The notes under the pieces: model-generated
What the model saw: the letters and a program-made list of their open reading frames with translations, nothing else
Told to the model about the DNA's origin: nothing
The model's database searches: none
Shown: piece by piece, positions 37,019-50,544 of the stretch
Numbering within the stretch: position 1 is the stretch's first letter
How the letters are laid out: each line of letters starts with the position of its first letter
NCBI GenBank assembly: GCA_025991245.1
Contig: BQMJ01000024.1
Coordinates: 1 to 64,000 of the forward strand
Reading direction: 5' to 3'
Source of the DNA: Galdieria partita
Lineage: Eukaryota > Rhodophyta > Bangiophyceae > Galdieriales > Galdieriaceae
Length of the DNA stretch: 64,000 bases
Position numbers and translations under genes: made by a program

Positions 37019-39067
37019 TCAAGTCGGTAGACAACTCAACATATTTATGGTTACCGGCTTTAAAATGGCGTTCGAATGTCCTTCGTGGAATCGAAAACAA
37101 ACACATGTGGCACTTTGACTGTCTTCCCTAGTTGTTTTGGTGTCCCAAACAAAATGTTGGGAATTATCGATTTCTTTTTGACTTGCTACATGTTCCATCT
37201 CTCTTTCAGGATTTTCTGATAAACTAATGAGAATAGACAGCGTTTCCAGGAAAGATTGAGTCTCTGCTTGGCTAGAAGACATATCTTCAAAACAAAACAA
37301 GCTGGGAAGTAAAGGAACAAAACTCCAAGATTTATGGTGAGATGAATGGGTCTCCATTTCTTCTTCTAATAGGTGATTCGACTCCCAAGTAACTGAAATT
37401 CCATAACAATGACAAACCTTTGCAATTTTTCGAATAGCCTACAGAAATGACTCAATAAGTTCATTCGAGTACTGTCAGAATAATACCTCGCTCCGTTGCT
37501 GAATCTCTGTTAACTTTGAAGCATTCTTAACGCAGTGATAGATTAGACAAGTTAATCGTGAGTAAACTTCTGCAATTACTTGCATGGTATCCATTCTTGC
37601 AAAAGAGGACATCCAAGCCTACATTATTGATAAACATTCAGCAACAAAACAGCTTAACTTACATTACGAAGTTCCTGAAGAGAAGACATAGTGGTTCGAA
37701 TTCGCTGTTGTTCAAGTCGCTTCTCATGAAAATGCTTTAAAACATTGACGTTTCTAACCAGATGTGCGTACTTTTTGATAATAACTGAACCAAAATCGTG
37801 GACAGTCGATTCAGTCTCATGACAGGGTATTCGAGAAAAGTTCTCAACATAGAACTGCCAATCAAAAATCTCAGTCAACTGCTTCAAGTCGTCACTAGTT
37901 TCTACCGATGTCATAGCGATTGCTGGGCAAATATCTAACAACGAATTATATTCGGCAACAGATAAACCATAAAAGTATCGATTGGATATCAGCTGTTCCT
38001 TATTTTGACAGTCAAAAATACTAAACATATAATTTGAGATATCGCAAAAAGGAAAATGCCACTCACCTTTTCATGATGTCTATCATGTTACATCTAGAAA
38101 GATCCTTAAAGTCTTGAAATTGCTGAAATGGGACTGATGCGGTCTGAAAATGATTGTATATAAATTGCAACTGATTCAAAACCCAACGAATATCTCCAGC
38201 TGCGGTTTCGCACAAATCTCTTAAAAGGTCCCTTTCTTGTTGCGATACATCATGACCATATGCTTCATTTCTTTCATTCGCCAAAACTTTCATCGAACGA
38301 AATACTAAGCTTTTCGTATCAGATTGACGAAAATGAACAATCTTGGAGAGTGAGCGCAAAGGTGCAAGACCTCTTGAATATGCATCTTCACTAATAACAA
38401 CTACCCATAACCGGTTTCTATAAATGGCTTCAAACTCCCTCAAAACAAGTAATGTTAAGGTGCATACCTTGATGAACCTGTTGAACTACAACCTCTTTTA
38501 GCATTATCTACCAAAACCTTTATACATTTGTCTACATGAGTGGTCTGGCCTGCTGCGAAAACGACATCATCCAGAATAATGCAAGGTGGCAATTGACTGC
38601 CAAAGAGGCAACTTTTATTCCTTAAAGCTTCAATTCTGGATATAAGTGATTCCCAACAATTTTCTTCAGCTGCACTAATATAATGTACTTGAAAACCCAC
38701 GTGCTGTAATAGTGCTGGTATGGCGACAGTCTTTCCTACGCCTGGAGGACCCCAGACGATTAAAGTGTTATTATCACCTTTCGAAAGTGAGGAAGTTTCC
38801 CAATTGGAGGAAGAATGTTCCGAATCAATAGGAGTGGATGAACTTTCAACTTGCTGTCTCCATTCTCTGAAAATATGTAATAGATGACGCTGCACAGTGG
38901 CGTCACCCAACAGTTCGGTAATACGGTTTGGACGATACTTGTCAACCCAAAGTTTACTATGAATACCAAGAGTTCGTTTCTCATTGTTGCTAACTATACT
39001 TTATAAGCCACAATTGCAGAACTGAAGACTATATATATTGATAGATACCTTTTACTTGTCTCTTCAT
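37019..39067 (-). CDS. CTF18: CTF18-like large subunit of an alternative RFC clamp loader
   Basis: Six exons on the minus strand (39067-39049, 38993-38468, 38417-38067, 38020-37663, 37618-37487, 37438-37019), 601 aa, introns 44-55 nt. It should load PCNA on DNA during replication and cohesion establishment with RFC2-5. Seen: the RFC box LWVDKYRPNRITELL, Walker A WGPPGVGKT, Walker B CIILDDV, then AAGDIRWVLNQLQF, and a C-terminal FRFHEGHSNAILKPV stretch characteristic of CTF18 rather than RFC1. The N-terminus before the RFC box is only about 20 residues, much shorter than in yeast or human. The 19-nt first exon is inferred because the main frame lacks an ATG; it is the least certain part. RFC5, a partner subunit, lies 18 kb away. 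Confidence 0.85.
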
Positions 39068-39104
39068 AGTTTCATTGGCGGGAATCGAACAACCCAAATT
39101 GAAT

Positions 39105-40364
39105 TCATTGGAATTGTACCGAAGAACGGTTGACTTTCAATAAACCTTTTTGATAAAGTTGTTCCAACTGCGTCCATCCTCCGATATGTTTTTGAGAAAT
39201 AAAAATGTTTGGCACAGTTTTCTGTCCTGTTTTCTTTTGTAAAACCTCCAATAACTCAGCCCCATTCTCTACTTTGTCCATCTCTACAAGTTTATAAGCC
39301 ATGTTCAATGCATCTAACAAAGCTTTCGATTGCTTACAAAAAGGACAGTCGGAACGTGAAAAAATTACGATGGGCTCTTCCCTTATCAAGTTTTCTACCA
39401 ACTGAGCAGCCATTTCCTCTGTTCCCGTTGAAGACAAGTTACCTTTGTGTAGACCACATTCCTTTTGAGTTGCTTCTTCCCACCACCATCTTCCTTCTCG
39501 TTCATGTTGATTAGGTAAAACTGGTCTAGTGCATGGTTCACATCCTATAGATATAAAACCTTTCTCATGTAACTCATTGTAAGGAAGTTCTAGTGCACGA
39601 ATCATCGACCAAACTTGTTCTGAAGTCTGATTGGCAAGTGGATTAAATTTAACAAGAGAAGTTCCATCTCTTCCTTGAAATGATGAATCTATCTGTATCG
39701 TTGGAACAAAAGAACGAGTACTCGGACTTTGATCTTTTCTTTGGCCAGTTATCCAAGCTCGCAATGAACTAAGCTTCTTCTTCAATGGCCTTACCTTACG
39801 TATATTACAGCACTCTCCATGACCATCCTTATAAAAAGAAAATAAACCTTTTTCTCTAACAAGAGCTTCTACTTCCTCCGCGTTCGGAAACTGATATTCG
39901 ATGGAAACTTTGAAATATTCTGAAGCTTTCTCATAAAATCGATAAGTTTCGGGATGCAACCGTCCAGTATCCAAAGCAAAGACTCGAAAAGGCTTCCCCG
40001 ATCTCTTTGCATATTCCAATAATACCACGTCTTCTGCACCTGAGAACGCAATGGCAATTTCTTCACCAAAAGTTGACAAGGCGAAGTTGATTATTTCCTG
40101 AGGGTCTGCAGTAGAAAATTGCCTTTCCAAAAGAGGAATATCCAAGTCGGCACCGACTACACATTGTAGGGTTTCGTGTTTCCGAATAATAGGTTCTGAA
40201 TTTCTCGATCTCTGAGAACCTTTACGACGACCAAAAAGCTGTCTACGAGGCTGTAGAATGGGACCAGTTACGAAACTTCTAATAATCACTCTCCTTTGCA
40301 AGCAAGAGTGAATTGAGGATAGAGTACAAGGAACACTTGTATATGCCAGTGGTTTGCTAACCAT
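39105..40364 (-). CDS. APR: APS reductase fused to a glutaredoxin domain
   Basis: Single exon, 419 aa from the ATG giving [10 protein letters not shown]; the frame is open 35 codons further but would then overlap the upstream gene. It reduces adenosine 5'-phosphosulfate to sulfite in sulfate assimilation, probably in the plastid. The reductase domain shows [15 protein letters not shown], the CC and CxxC cysteine pairs that bind a 4Fe-4S cluster in APS-type enzymes ([17 protein letters not shown]), and the catalytic ECGLH. The last ~95 residues are a classical dithiol glutaredoxin: [17 protein letters not shown] and HIGG. Plant APR carries a thioredoxin/PDI-like C-terminal domain instead, so this pairing is unusual. 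A ~70-residue Arg/Ser-rich leader fits a transit peptide. Only 37 bp separate its stop from the CTF18 start. Confidence 0.93.
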   Translation of the reverse strand: MVSKPLAYTSVPCTLSSIHSCLQRRVIIRSFVTGPILQPRRQLFGRRKGSQRSRNSEPIIRKHETLQCVVGADLDIPLLERQFSTADPQEIINFALSTFGEEIAIAFSGAEDVVLLEYAKRSGKPFRVFALDTGRLHPETYRFYEKASEYFKVSIEYQFPNAEEVEALVREKGLFSFYKDGHGECCNIRKVRPLKKKLSSLRAWITGQRKDQSPSTRSFVPTIQIDSSFQGRDGTSLVKFNPLANQTSEQVWSMIRALELPYNELHEKGFISIGCEPCTRPVLPNQHEREGRWWWEEATQKECGLHKGNLSSTGTEEMAAQLVENLIREEPIVIFSRSDCPFCKQSKALLDALNMAYKLVEMDKVENGAELLEVLQKKTGQKTVPNIFISQKHIGGWTQLEQLYQKGLLKVNRSSVQFQ

Positions 40365-40455
40365 ATTCTTGTTATGATTACTTGTGTTCCTAAATGACTC
40401 ACAAGTGAAAGCAATTCTCAAATTGATTTCAAGTGTTTTATCCGTTTTTCTATTT

Positions 40456-41441
40456 CTACTGTTTATCAAGTTTCGTTTCCTTTCTTGCTCGTATCAATTC
40501 CTTTACTTGATCACCTCCAAACACCATAACACAAGTAAGATAGACACCTAATCCAATTCGAGGAGTTACACCTCGATAGAAACCTAATATCCCGTTCTTC
40601 TTATAGATATATTTCGCACAAGAGATAATATTCAATTTTTCTGGACGATCAGCAGCCTTGAGCTGACTTTGCATTTCTATTCGAATAACCTCAATAGGTT
40701 GATTCCAACAAGCAAGAGCACCACCAATGACACTTGCACCCAATTCTTCCCACTTGGACAACTTTCTGTCCTTATTATTGCCCTTGAAAATTGTTTCGGT
40801 AACTCTCGCAAGACCAAATCTGGAACCCCAGTTGGTTGCCTGTCTCACTGCAACTGCAGTCACTCCACGATATATTCCTGATATACCTTTGGTTCGAAAC
40901 ACTTCCTTGGCAACTTGCAGAGTAGACATATCTTTTCCCGCTCCTGTTTTGTCACGTGTAACTTCTACTGTTTTCATAAAGGTACAAAAACCCATAGTAG
41001 TGTAAGCTTGTGCCACACCACCAAATACTCCTCCTGCTGTATCTGAAACAGTCTGAGAAAAGCCCAAAGACGCAAAGAAACTGGAAGCTTCATTCTGCGC
41101 CAAGAATAAAACACCACCCTTTGTACTAGCCTCAATCCAAGCCCAAGGAATGAGTCCTTGATAAAATCCTAACAAACCTCCTCTAGAATAGATAGTTTTC
41201 AAAGCTGAAATCATACTATCTTTTCGGTTGGCTAAGTAAAACATACATATATTATTTTCAAAATTCAAGGATATTTCAAGTTGTCAAGCATACCAGCAAG
41301 TTGAGTTTTGATAACTTCAAAAGGTTGTCCCAACGTGGTTACTTCAAACAACTGAAGAACTGCACCCACTCCAATATTGGACCATACCACAGGTTTCCGT
41401 TTTGGACGCTGTTGAACTTGCAAAGAAGACGATTCCATCAT
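40456..41441 (-). CDS. YHM2: Mitochondrial carrier, YHM2 (citrate/oxoglutarate) type
   Basis: Two exons (41441-41294, 41231-40456), 307 aa, 62-nt intron. An inner-membrane carrier of three repeats. In yeast the YHM2 product exchanges citrate for oxoglutarate and feeds cytosolic NADPH, and was first described as binding mitochondrial DNA. Long stretches match that subfamily: [79 protein letters not shown] and [12 protein letters not shown]. Signature PxExxK/R is present in repeats 1 and 3. Repeat 2 has Thr for Pro (TVEVTR), as I remember it for YHM2 itself. Its start codon is only 9 bp from the upstream phosphatase stop. Confidence 0.92.
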
Positions 41442-41450
41442 CAAAAAGAT

Positions 41451-42620
41451 TCACGACGCGTCGAAATTTCGAGTCAAACAATCAAACAAAAACCAAAATT
41501 GTTGTGCAGTTTGAATCATTCCAGGACGCCTTTTGCGTAATTGTACAACAGTCTCAGATACAACACGTATGAGGAAGGCGGCAACTTCTTCCTTGTTTGC
41601 TCCTTTATCCACCAAAGCGTTCATTCTCTAATGAAAAAAGAACGTGATTGGATAATAGGATAAGAAAGAAATAGACTTACTTGCAAGAAAGAGTGAGAGG
41701 AAAGATACCGACGAAGAATATCTAAAGTACAAAACACTCCTGTCCGTCCTATTCCAGCACTAGATGTAACTGAGTCCTGTATTCTTCCTCAAATACTTAT
41801 GCGACTAGTTACCTACAATGGACAACTAAGGACTTTCCCAATCGGTATTTTTCTACTTGCTCTAATAAATACAAAAAGGAATATGTCTCGATAGGGATTC
41901 CATGATCTGGCCAACCGCTGTACTGAAATTGATACACAAGTCTATCTTCCATACTACCATCGGATAACTTGTGGCAAAGTCGAATATGTCGTCGAACTAT
42001 GGAGTTTTCTGCTATGAAAACTTCCTTTTCCAAACAAAGTTGAATACATCCAAGATTCCAAACTGTTTGTTCCTTGGTTGGCCAATAAATATCACATTTT
42101 GACTAAATCTTTGGAGTCAACACAGGAGCAAACAAACAAACAATGAAACTTACTATCCCTCTTTCTACCAAACTAGTGGCCATAACAATAATATTAGATT
42201 CCTCTTGTAATACCATGTGCCAAAAATCTTTCGTACAACTCTTTAAAGGTGCTTGCGTTGCAATATAGACTCTGTCATCCTCGGGAAAAATATTGGAAAT
42301 ACGAGAAGCATTCAAATATACATATTCTACTGCGTCACAGCACTTGACAGCAACACAATACTCGTCACAAGGAAGTACATCAACATATCTATTTTTAACT
42401 TGGTTCTTTGGTAGTCTTGCCTTGATGAAAGTTTGTTCTCTTTTCAGCTCTCGACTCAATTCCTCCAAACGCTAGTTCAAGAATTTGAACTTGGCTACTC
42501 CATGTTACAATATAAAGTACCTACTTGAAATTCTTTCACAAACCAAGGTATTTTGTCACTTGGAGACGATACAAGATAAAACAACGACTCTTTTAAAGCC
42601 AAACAAGGAGAAGCCAACAT
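41451..42620 (-). CDS. Classical protein tyrosine phosphatase
   Basis: Five exons (42620-42525, 42471-42154, 42102-41813, 41759-41681, 41627-41451), 319 aa; all introns 51-53 nt. It removes phosphate from phosphotyrosine. The full set of PTP motifs is present in order: KNRYVDVLP, YLNAS, ATQAPLKSCTKDFW, IYWPTKEQT, GWPDHGIP (general acid Asp), the catalytic HCSAGIGRTG spanning the third intron, and QRPGM-like RRPGMIQTAQQFWF. No extra domain, signal or membrane segment is evident, so it is probably cytosolic; about 35 residues precede the domain. The chosen ATG overlaps head-to-head with the ATG of the divergent helicase gene, which may mean one of the two starts is downstream of the one given. 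Confidence 0.93.
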
Positions 42621-42621
42621 G
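42618..42621. promoter_or_regulatory. Shared CATG: overlapping divergent start codons
   Basis: The tetranucleotide CATG holds the proposed ATG of the phosphatase (minus, 42620-42618) and of the helicase (plus, 42619-42621). If both are used, each promoter lies inside the other gene. Alternative in-frame ATGs exist: codon 11 of the helicase (42649), and one about 23 codons further up for the phosphatase, inside the helicase gene. Confidence 0.5.
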
Positions 42622-45447
42622 CTCAATTGGTTGCCACAAATTGATTGTATGAATGAAACAATTCTCAACAGCAACTTTATCCGCAACAACTCAACAACTA
42701 TTAGTGACCTCGTGTTGAGTTGGAAAATAGCTCAGCTCAATGAAGAATGTTTGAGAAATGAAGAAGCTTCCTTTCATTGTTCTCCTGCTCTTGAATTCGC
42801 TTCAGAGGAGGAATATAAGAAGTTTTTTCGACTCTTGATTCAACACGATCTCAAATCATCGATAGTTGCTGCGTTAGAGAGTTGTAGAAAATCTTGGGAG
42901 AGAAAGAGTTCTGTTACAGATAACTTGAGAAAAAACAAGAAATGTTCCATTGTGGAAATTGGCGCCAAAAATATGTTTGATTTCTCCGGTACCCTTCAAC
43001 GCGCTCAACTTCGAAGAAAATTCCTGTACCTAGATATCTTAGTATTTCCGCAAGAGCATTCTGTTGCAAATATCAATGAAGGCGATATTTTGATTGTTGT
43101 CTCTGGAGTCTTCAGTATTTCCGTATGGCAGAGTGTACATGAAAGTTCTCTATTTCTTGTTGATAGAGTTTTCAATCAAAGCAAACAGGGAAATTTTTTG
43201 GTTAGAATTCGGTTGCCTGAACATCAAATATCATCGATCCAATTTCGTTTACCCCCTTTGAGTGGTAGTAACAACTCTTCCGAAAGTTGTCAAAAGGATG
43301 TTGAACAAGGTGAAATAGATGAAGTGTACATCAGAGTTATTGGTTCAGTTGTGACTGCATCAAGAGAATGTTTGGCAGTAGAAAATCTAAGTAAATATGC
43401 TTTGAAGGCGGAGATACTGAAACCATCTCAATGTGATGGCTTACGTTTTTCTCTTGCATGTCTAAAAGGTCCCAATCAAAAGTTTCGAAGGGTGATGGAA
43501 GTTGTAGATAAAGTTAGTGTTTCATGGCAACTGAATGCTTCACAATATGAAGCAGTTGCTTCCTGTGTAACTAGTTCAACTGGGTTTCACTTAATTCAAG
43601 GTCCACCAGGAACAGGAAAGACTAACACTTTGTTAGCTATTCTCAATGTACTTCATGTATATGGTTATCAACTTTATTATGACAACCTTATAGACAATTG
43701 GTATGAACAGAAGGGTCATCAGACATCCTCTTCCCTGGAGACAGATTCTGTTTCTTCTAGTTCTTTATTATCAGGTTTATTAGGTTCATTAGACCAGACA
43801 CTCGGTTCTCTTTCGAAAAGTCTACAGAAACCCCGAATAATGGTTTGCGCACCTTCCAATGCAGCAGTGGACGAGGCTATGTCAAAATTATTACAACACG
43901 GCTTTGTAGACGTTGATGGAAATGAATATCAGCCAGAAATGATTCGTATAGGTGCTAATGAGCGCGTATCAGAAGCAACGAAAGCGCTTACTGCAGAAAA
44001 CCAGGCTCATGAGTTTTATAATCAATTTTGCTCGAAAACTTGCAGTCACGAACGACAGTATTTGGATGAAGATTTGAAGAAGAAGTGGTTAGTTCAATGG
44101 AACAAGGAATATCGAAAATGCAGGACGAATTTTGAAATGTGCTCTTCTAGAGAAAAGGTTTGAATGTTTCTATTATGAATTCTTTTATTTGATGATATAT
44201 TCAATAGAAAATGGAAAGTTATGAAAGACTGGAACAGTTGCGAAGAGATTTGAACAGACTCACTTTGGTATTTTCTAAAGGGAGGTCAAAGGATCAAATC
44301 ATATCTGAACTTATTCTATCTTATGTGAAGACTGCACAAATTGTGTTTTGTACCTTATCTGGAGCATTTTTGTTGTTCTCTTTAAGTGGAAATTCAACCA
44401 TATTGCATTCTAGGAGTCAAATGAATAAGTATTGTCGGTTTGATACCGTCATTATTGACGAAGCTGCTCAAGCAACTGAACCTGCTTGTTTGATTCCATT
44501 TCTGTTTCATATCAAAAGATGTGTCTTAGTTGGTGATCCCCAACAGTTACCAGCTACAGTATTTAGTTGTGGAGACTTGGGTACAGCTTATGGGCAAAGT
44601 TTACTGGAACGTTTCTGTCGAGTTGGTCGACCAGTGATTATGTTAGACACTCAATATCGAATGCACCCTGAAATTAGTTCATTCCCGAATCAATATTTCT
44701 ATCAGGGTCTTTTAAAGAATGATGTTTCTGTTTGTGATGACAATCGTTCACATGTGTGCCATAATGATCCCTTGAAGCCTTTGTTAGGTATACTAATTTG
44801 TGGTTTGGCTACATTCGTTTGTACTTAATTGTTTAGGTCCTTATGCTGTGGTTGATATCTCAGATGGGAAAGAATGTCGTTCTTCTTCGAGTGGCTCTTT
44901 TTATAACGAGATAGAAGCAGATATTGTAGCTCGTATATACAAATATTTTCGATACAAATATTCACCAGAGGAAATTAGTCAAACAAATACATCTTTGGAA
45001 AGGAGAGTAGGCATTTTGACACCCTATCGACGTCAATTGCTATCTCTCAAGCAGGCATTTGAGGAACATAATCTTTCTTTAAAAGGCATAGAGATTGACT
45101 CTGTTGATGCATTTCAAGGCAGAGAAAAAGACTGGATAATTCTCAGCTGTGTTCGATGTAGTTTCGAAAAGGGAATCGGCTTTGTTAGAGATATTCGTCG
45201 AATGAATGTTGCTATAACTCGAGCAAAATATTCTTTACTTATTGTTGGAAATATGAAAGCTCTATCTCATCATTCGGCAGACTGGTGCGCCTTGGTAGAA
45301 AATGCCAAACAAAGAGGTCTATTGTTGAATGGCACGGGAGGTATCGAGAATTTGTATACTCAAAGTGTAGTAACTAGAAAGGAAAGAAAACGTGCCCTCC
45401 ACAAGAACTACTTGAGAAAACCAACAAAATACGAAAAGCACTCTTAA
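42619..45447 (+). CDS. SEN1/senataxin-like superfamily 1 RNA/DNA helicase
   Basis: Three exons (42619-44157, 44208-44787, 44837-45447), 909 aa, introns 50 and 49 nt. Probable nuclear 5'-3' helicase that unwinds RNA:DNA hybrids and acts in transcription termination, by homology to SEN1. UPF1-like motifs in order: Q motif LNASQYEAV, motif [11 protein letters not shown] (about residue 328), Ia MVCAPSNAAVDE, II IIDEAAQATEP (about 597), III VGDPQQLPATV, IV LDTQYRMHPEI, V DSVDAFQGREKDWIILS and VI RRMNVAITRAKYSLLIVGN. The DEAAQ box and FP..YFY.G..N context fit the SEN1 branch better than UPF1, as there is no Cys/His-rich domain. About 320 N-terminal residues are unassigned. A Ser-rich insertion follows motif I, as is common in the family. 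Confidence 0.92.
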
Positions 45448-45472
45448 GAAAGTCTATCTATGTTTTTTGAAT

Positions 45473-46426
45473 ATGGGATTCACGCCTTTTGGTCTATACT
45501 GTGGACAACTTTCTCATCGGTTTGTCAACCATAATCCAACTTTTTGCTTTTGTCTCACTAGCCTTTTTGTGCTAGCCGACTAGCTCCCGCTCAGAATTTT
45601 TTTGTCTATCAGTTATTTATGGTATATTTTGACTTGGACTTGTTGCGACGATCATATCTTGCCTATTGTTGGCCCTTTTTCTCTTGTTGGGCCCCAGCTT
45701 TGGTCTGGTTCCGTTGTAAGGATTATTTAAATTCCCATTCTTTGGAAGATTTAAGTAGTAGAGTGAGAAAGTTAGTATCCGATAAGTTACACAAGGAGAT
45801 CAAAGGACCTGTGAGGTTATTGACCCATCCTCGATACTTTGGTGTAGCATTTAATCCTGTGAGCTTTTTTTATGTTTTTGACGAGTCCGGGAATCGTTTG
45901 GAAGCAATTGTGGCGCTTATCAGTAATATTCCTTGGTTCGAGTCACATATTGAAGTACTCGTTCCTAAGAGTGCTCAGTGTGACGCTTCGTTATCTTCAT
46001 TGATAGTTATGAAGAGCCATTCAAAAGCATTTCATGTATCTCCTTTTCTGCCAATGAAAGATATAGAATACTACTGGAATTTCTCTATTCCAAGTGAAAA
46101 TTTGAGAGTAACAACTCTTCTGAAACATCAACACCACAACATTTTGTTTGCAAGTCTGCATTTGAAAAGACATGCTTGGTCGCTCTTGTCGTTGTTCATA
46201 TTTTTGTTTCGTTATCCGTTAATGACATGGAAAGTTATTTTTGCGATTCATTGGGTATGCATTTGTTTCTTGATATAATTTGAGGCTGACATCAAACAAC
46301 GACATAAAGGAAGCTTATCAATTATGGAAACGAAAATTTCCATTTTATCCACATCCAAATAATAGTCAAAACGGTAAGGAATCTATTTTTTCAGAATCTT
46401 ACAACCAATATAATGCATATTTCTAG
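45473..46426 (+). CDS. DUF1365 family protein
   Basis: Three exons (45473-45568, 45613-46254, 46310-46426), 284 aa. The family has no settled reaction, but in bacteria its gene sits beside FAD oxidoreductase and cyclopropane-fatty-acid synthase genes, as it does here. Diagnostic: GLYCGQLSHRF near the start, GPVRLLTHPRYFGVAFNPVSFFYVFD, ALISNIPWFESH, KAFHVSPFLPM and RYPLMTWKVIFAIHW. The second intron is clear (55 nt). The first (44 nt, donor GTGCTA) is weak, but it joins an in-frame ATG exon whose residues fit the family's N-terminus. Hydrophobic stretches suggest membrane association. It starts 25 bp after the helicase stop and converges with the CFA fusion gene. Confidence 0.85.
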
Positions 46427-46495
46427 TGTGGTCTCGGACAATAGATTGTTTAAGCTCATGGTTCTCTTGAGTTGGGAAAGCTTGCCTGGTGAATA

Positions 46496-49330
<2,835 letters not shown>

Positions 49331-50535
49331 ATGGATCAATATTCGTTGGAGAATCAGTCCATGTCCAACAAGTGGTTGGATCCAATCTCTCAAGTTCTTT
49401 CTATAGGACTCCGTTGGGTTCATACTGGAAAAGTTCCAGATGTGCTGATTAGATGGGCCATTCGTAGACTTTGTGAATCACGAATAAGGCAACTTGAAAG
49501 GAAAGACATAGAGTCTTTCTATCAATATATTCAGGTGAGTCGCGATTTCAACCAGTTGACTGTGCTGAAGAAGAGTATTTAGCAATTTATTCAAGAAATA
49601 CAAACTTGTCCTATTGCAGTATTGACCCAAAAAGCCAATGAACAACACTACGAACTACCTCCAGAATTCTTCCAGTTGGTACTTGGAAGACACTTGAAAT
49701 ATTCGGGTTGTTATTTTCCAAGTCCATATTGCAGTTTAGATGAGGCGGAGTTGTATACTTTAAATCTTTATTTAGAAAGAGCAAGAATCGAAAGTGGTCA
49801 AGATATTTTAGATTTGGGTTGTGGTTGGGGGTCCTTTGCGTTGTTTGTAGCAGAGAAATATCCCAAATGTAATATTACTGCTCTCAGTAACTCTGCTCTG
49901 CAACAGAATTATATTGAAAGGATTTGTCAGCAAAAAGGCTTTCAGAATGTAAAAGTTATCAAAGCGGACATTTGCCAGTGGGACACGAAACCTGAACAAT
50001 TTGATCGAATCGTATCCGTAGAAATGTTTGAGCATATGAAAAATTATTCACTTTTGTTAGAAAAAGTTGCCAAGTGGTTAAAACCTCAAGGCTTATTGTT
50101 TCTTCATATATTTTGTCATCGATTGTTTCCTTATCATTTTGAAAGTGATGGAGAACAGAATTGGATGGGAAGATATTTCTTTAGTGGTGGAACAATGCCC
50201 AGTGCTTCTCTATTATTATATTTTCAAGTAAGAGCACTTCAACTCAGTCAAGTAATCTGACCGTTGAGTAGGAAAATCTTCAAGTTGTTCAACAATGGGC
50301 AATGAATGGAAAGCATTATGCTCAAACTAGTGAACATTGGTTGCTTAGAATGGATAACAATAAGGAACAAGTAATGAATATTTTACAAAAAACTTATCAA
50401 AACTCCTCAGAAGAAGCTTTGAAATGGTTTCATTATTGGAGAATATTTTGGATGGCTTGTGCTGAATTATTCGGTTATCACGATGGAAATGAATGGTTTG
50501 TTACTCATCTACTTTGGAGAAAATGTAACTCATAG
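49331..50535 (+). CDS. CFA/coclaurine N-methyltransferase-like SAM methyltransferase
   Basis: Three exons (49331-49534, 49583-50227, 50272-50535), 370 aa, introns 48 and 44 nt. S-adenosylmethionine-dependent enzyme of the family that includes plant coclaurine N-methyltransferase and bacterial CFA synthases. Motifs: NEQHYELPPEFFQLVLG, LKYSGCYF, SAM loop ILDLGCGWGSFALF near residue 143, SNSALQQNYI, FDRIVSVEMFEHMKNY, HIFCHRLFPYHFE, YFFSGGTMPSASLL and ELFGYHDGNEW. The EMFEHMKNY and YHFE context fits the CNMT-like branch, widespread in algae that make no benzylisoquinolines. The substrate is therefore unknown: an amine or a lipid is possible. Its position head-to-head with the CFA fusion favours a lipid-related role, which is inference. 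It ends 9 bp from the next gene's stop. Confidence 0.9.
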
Positions 50536-50544
50536 GCGATGCCT

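Noticed and set aside
38439-38467. A 29-nt intron in CTF18
   Set aside because: The frame also fits with an acceptor 21 bases further on, giving a 50-nt intron like all others here, so the very short intron is unnecessary.
39050-39110. Possible tRNA on the minus strand (TTCGATTCCCGCC-like tract)
   Set aside because: The sequence resembles a T arm, but the stem does not pair and no anticodon or D arm fits upstream; the tract lies between two genes with 37 bp of space.
40365-40469. 35-codon upstream extension of the APS reductase
   Set aside because: It would overlap the stop of the YHM2 gene and has no transit-peptide advantage over the ATG at 40364.
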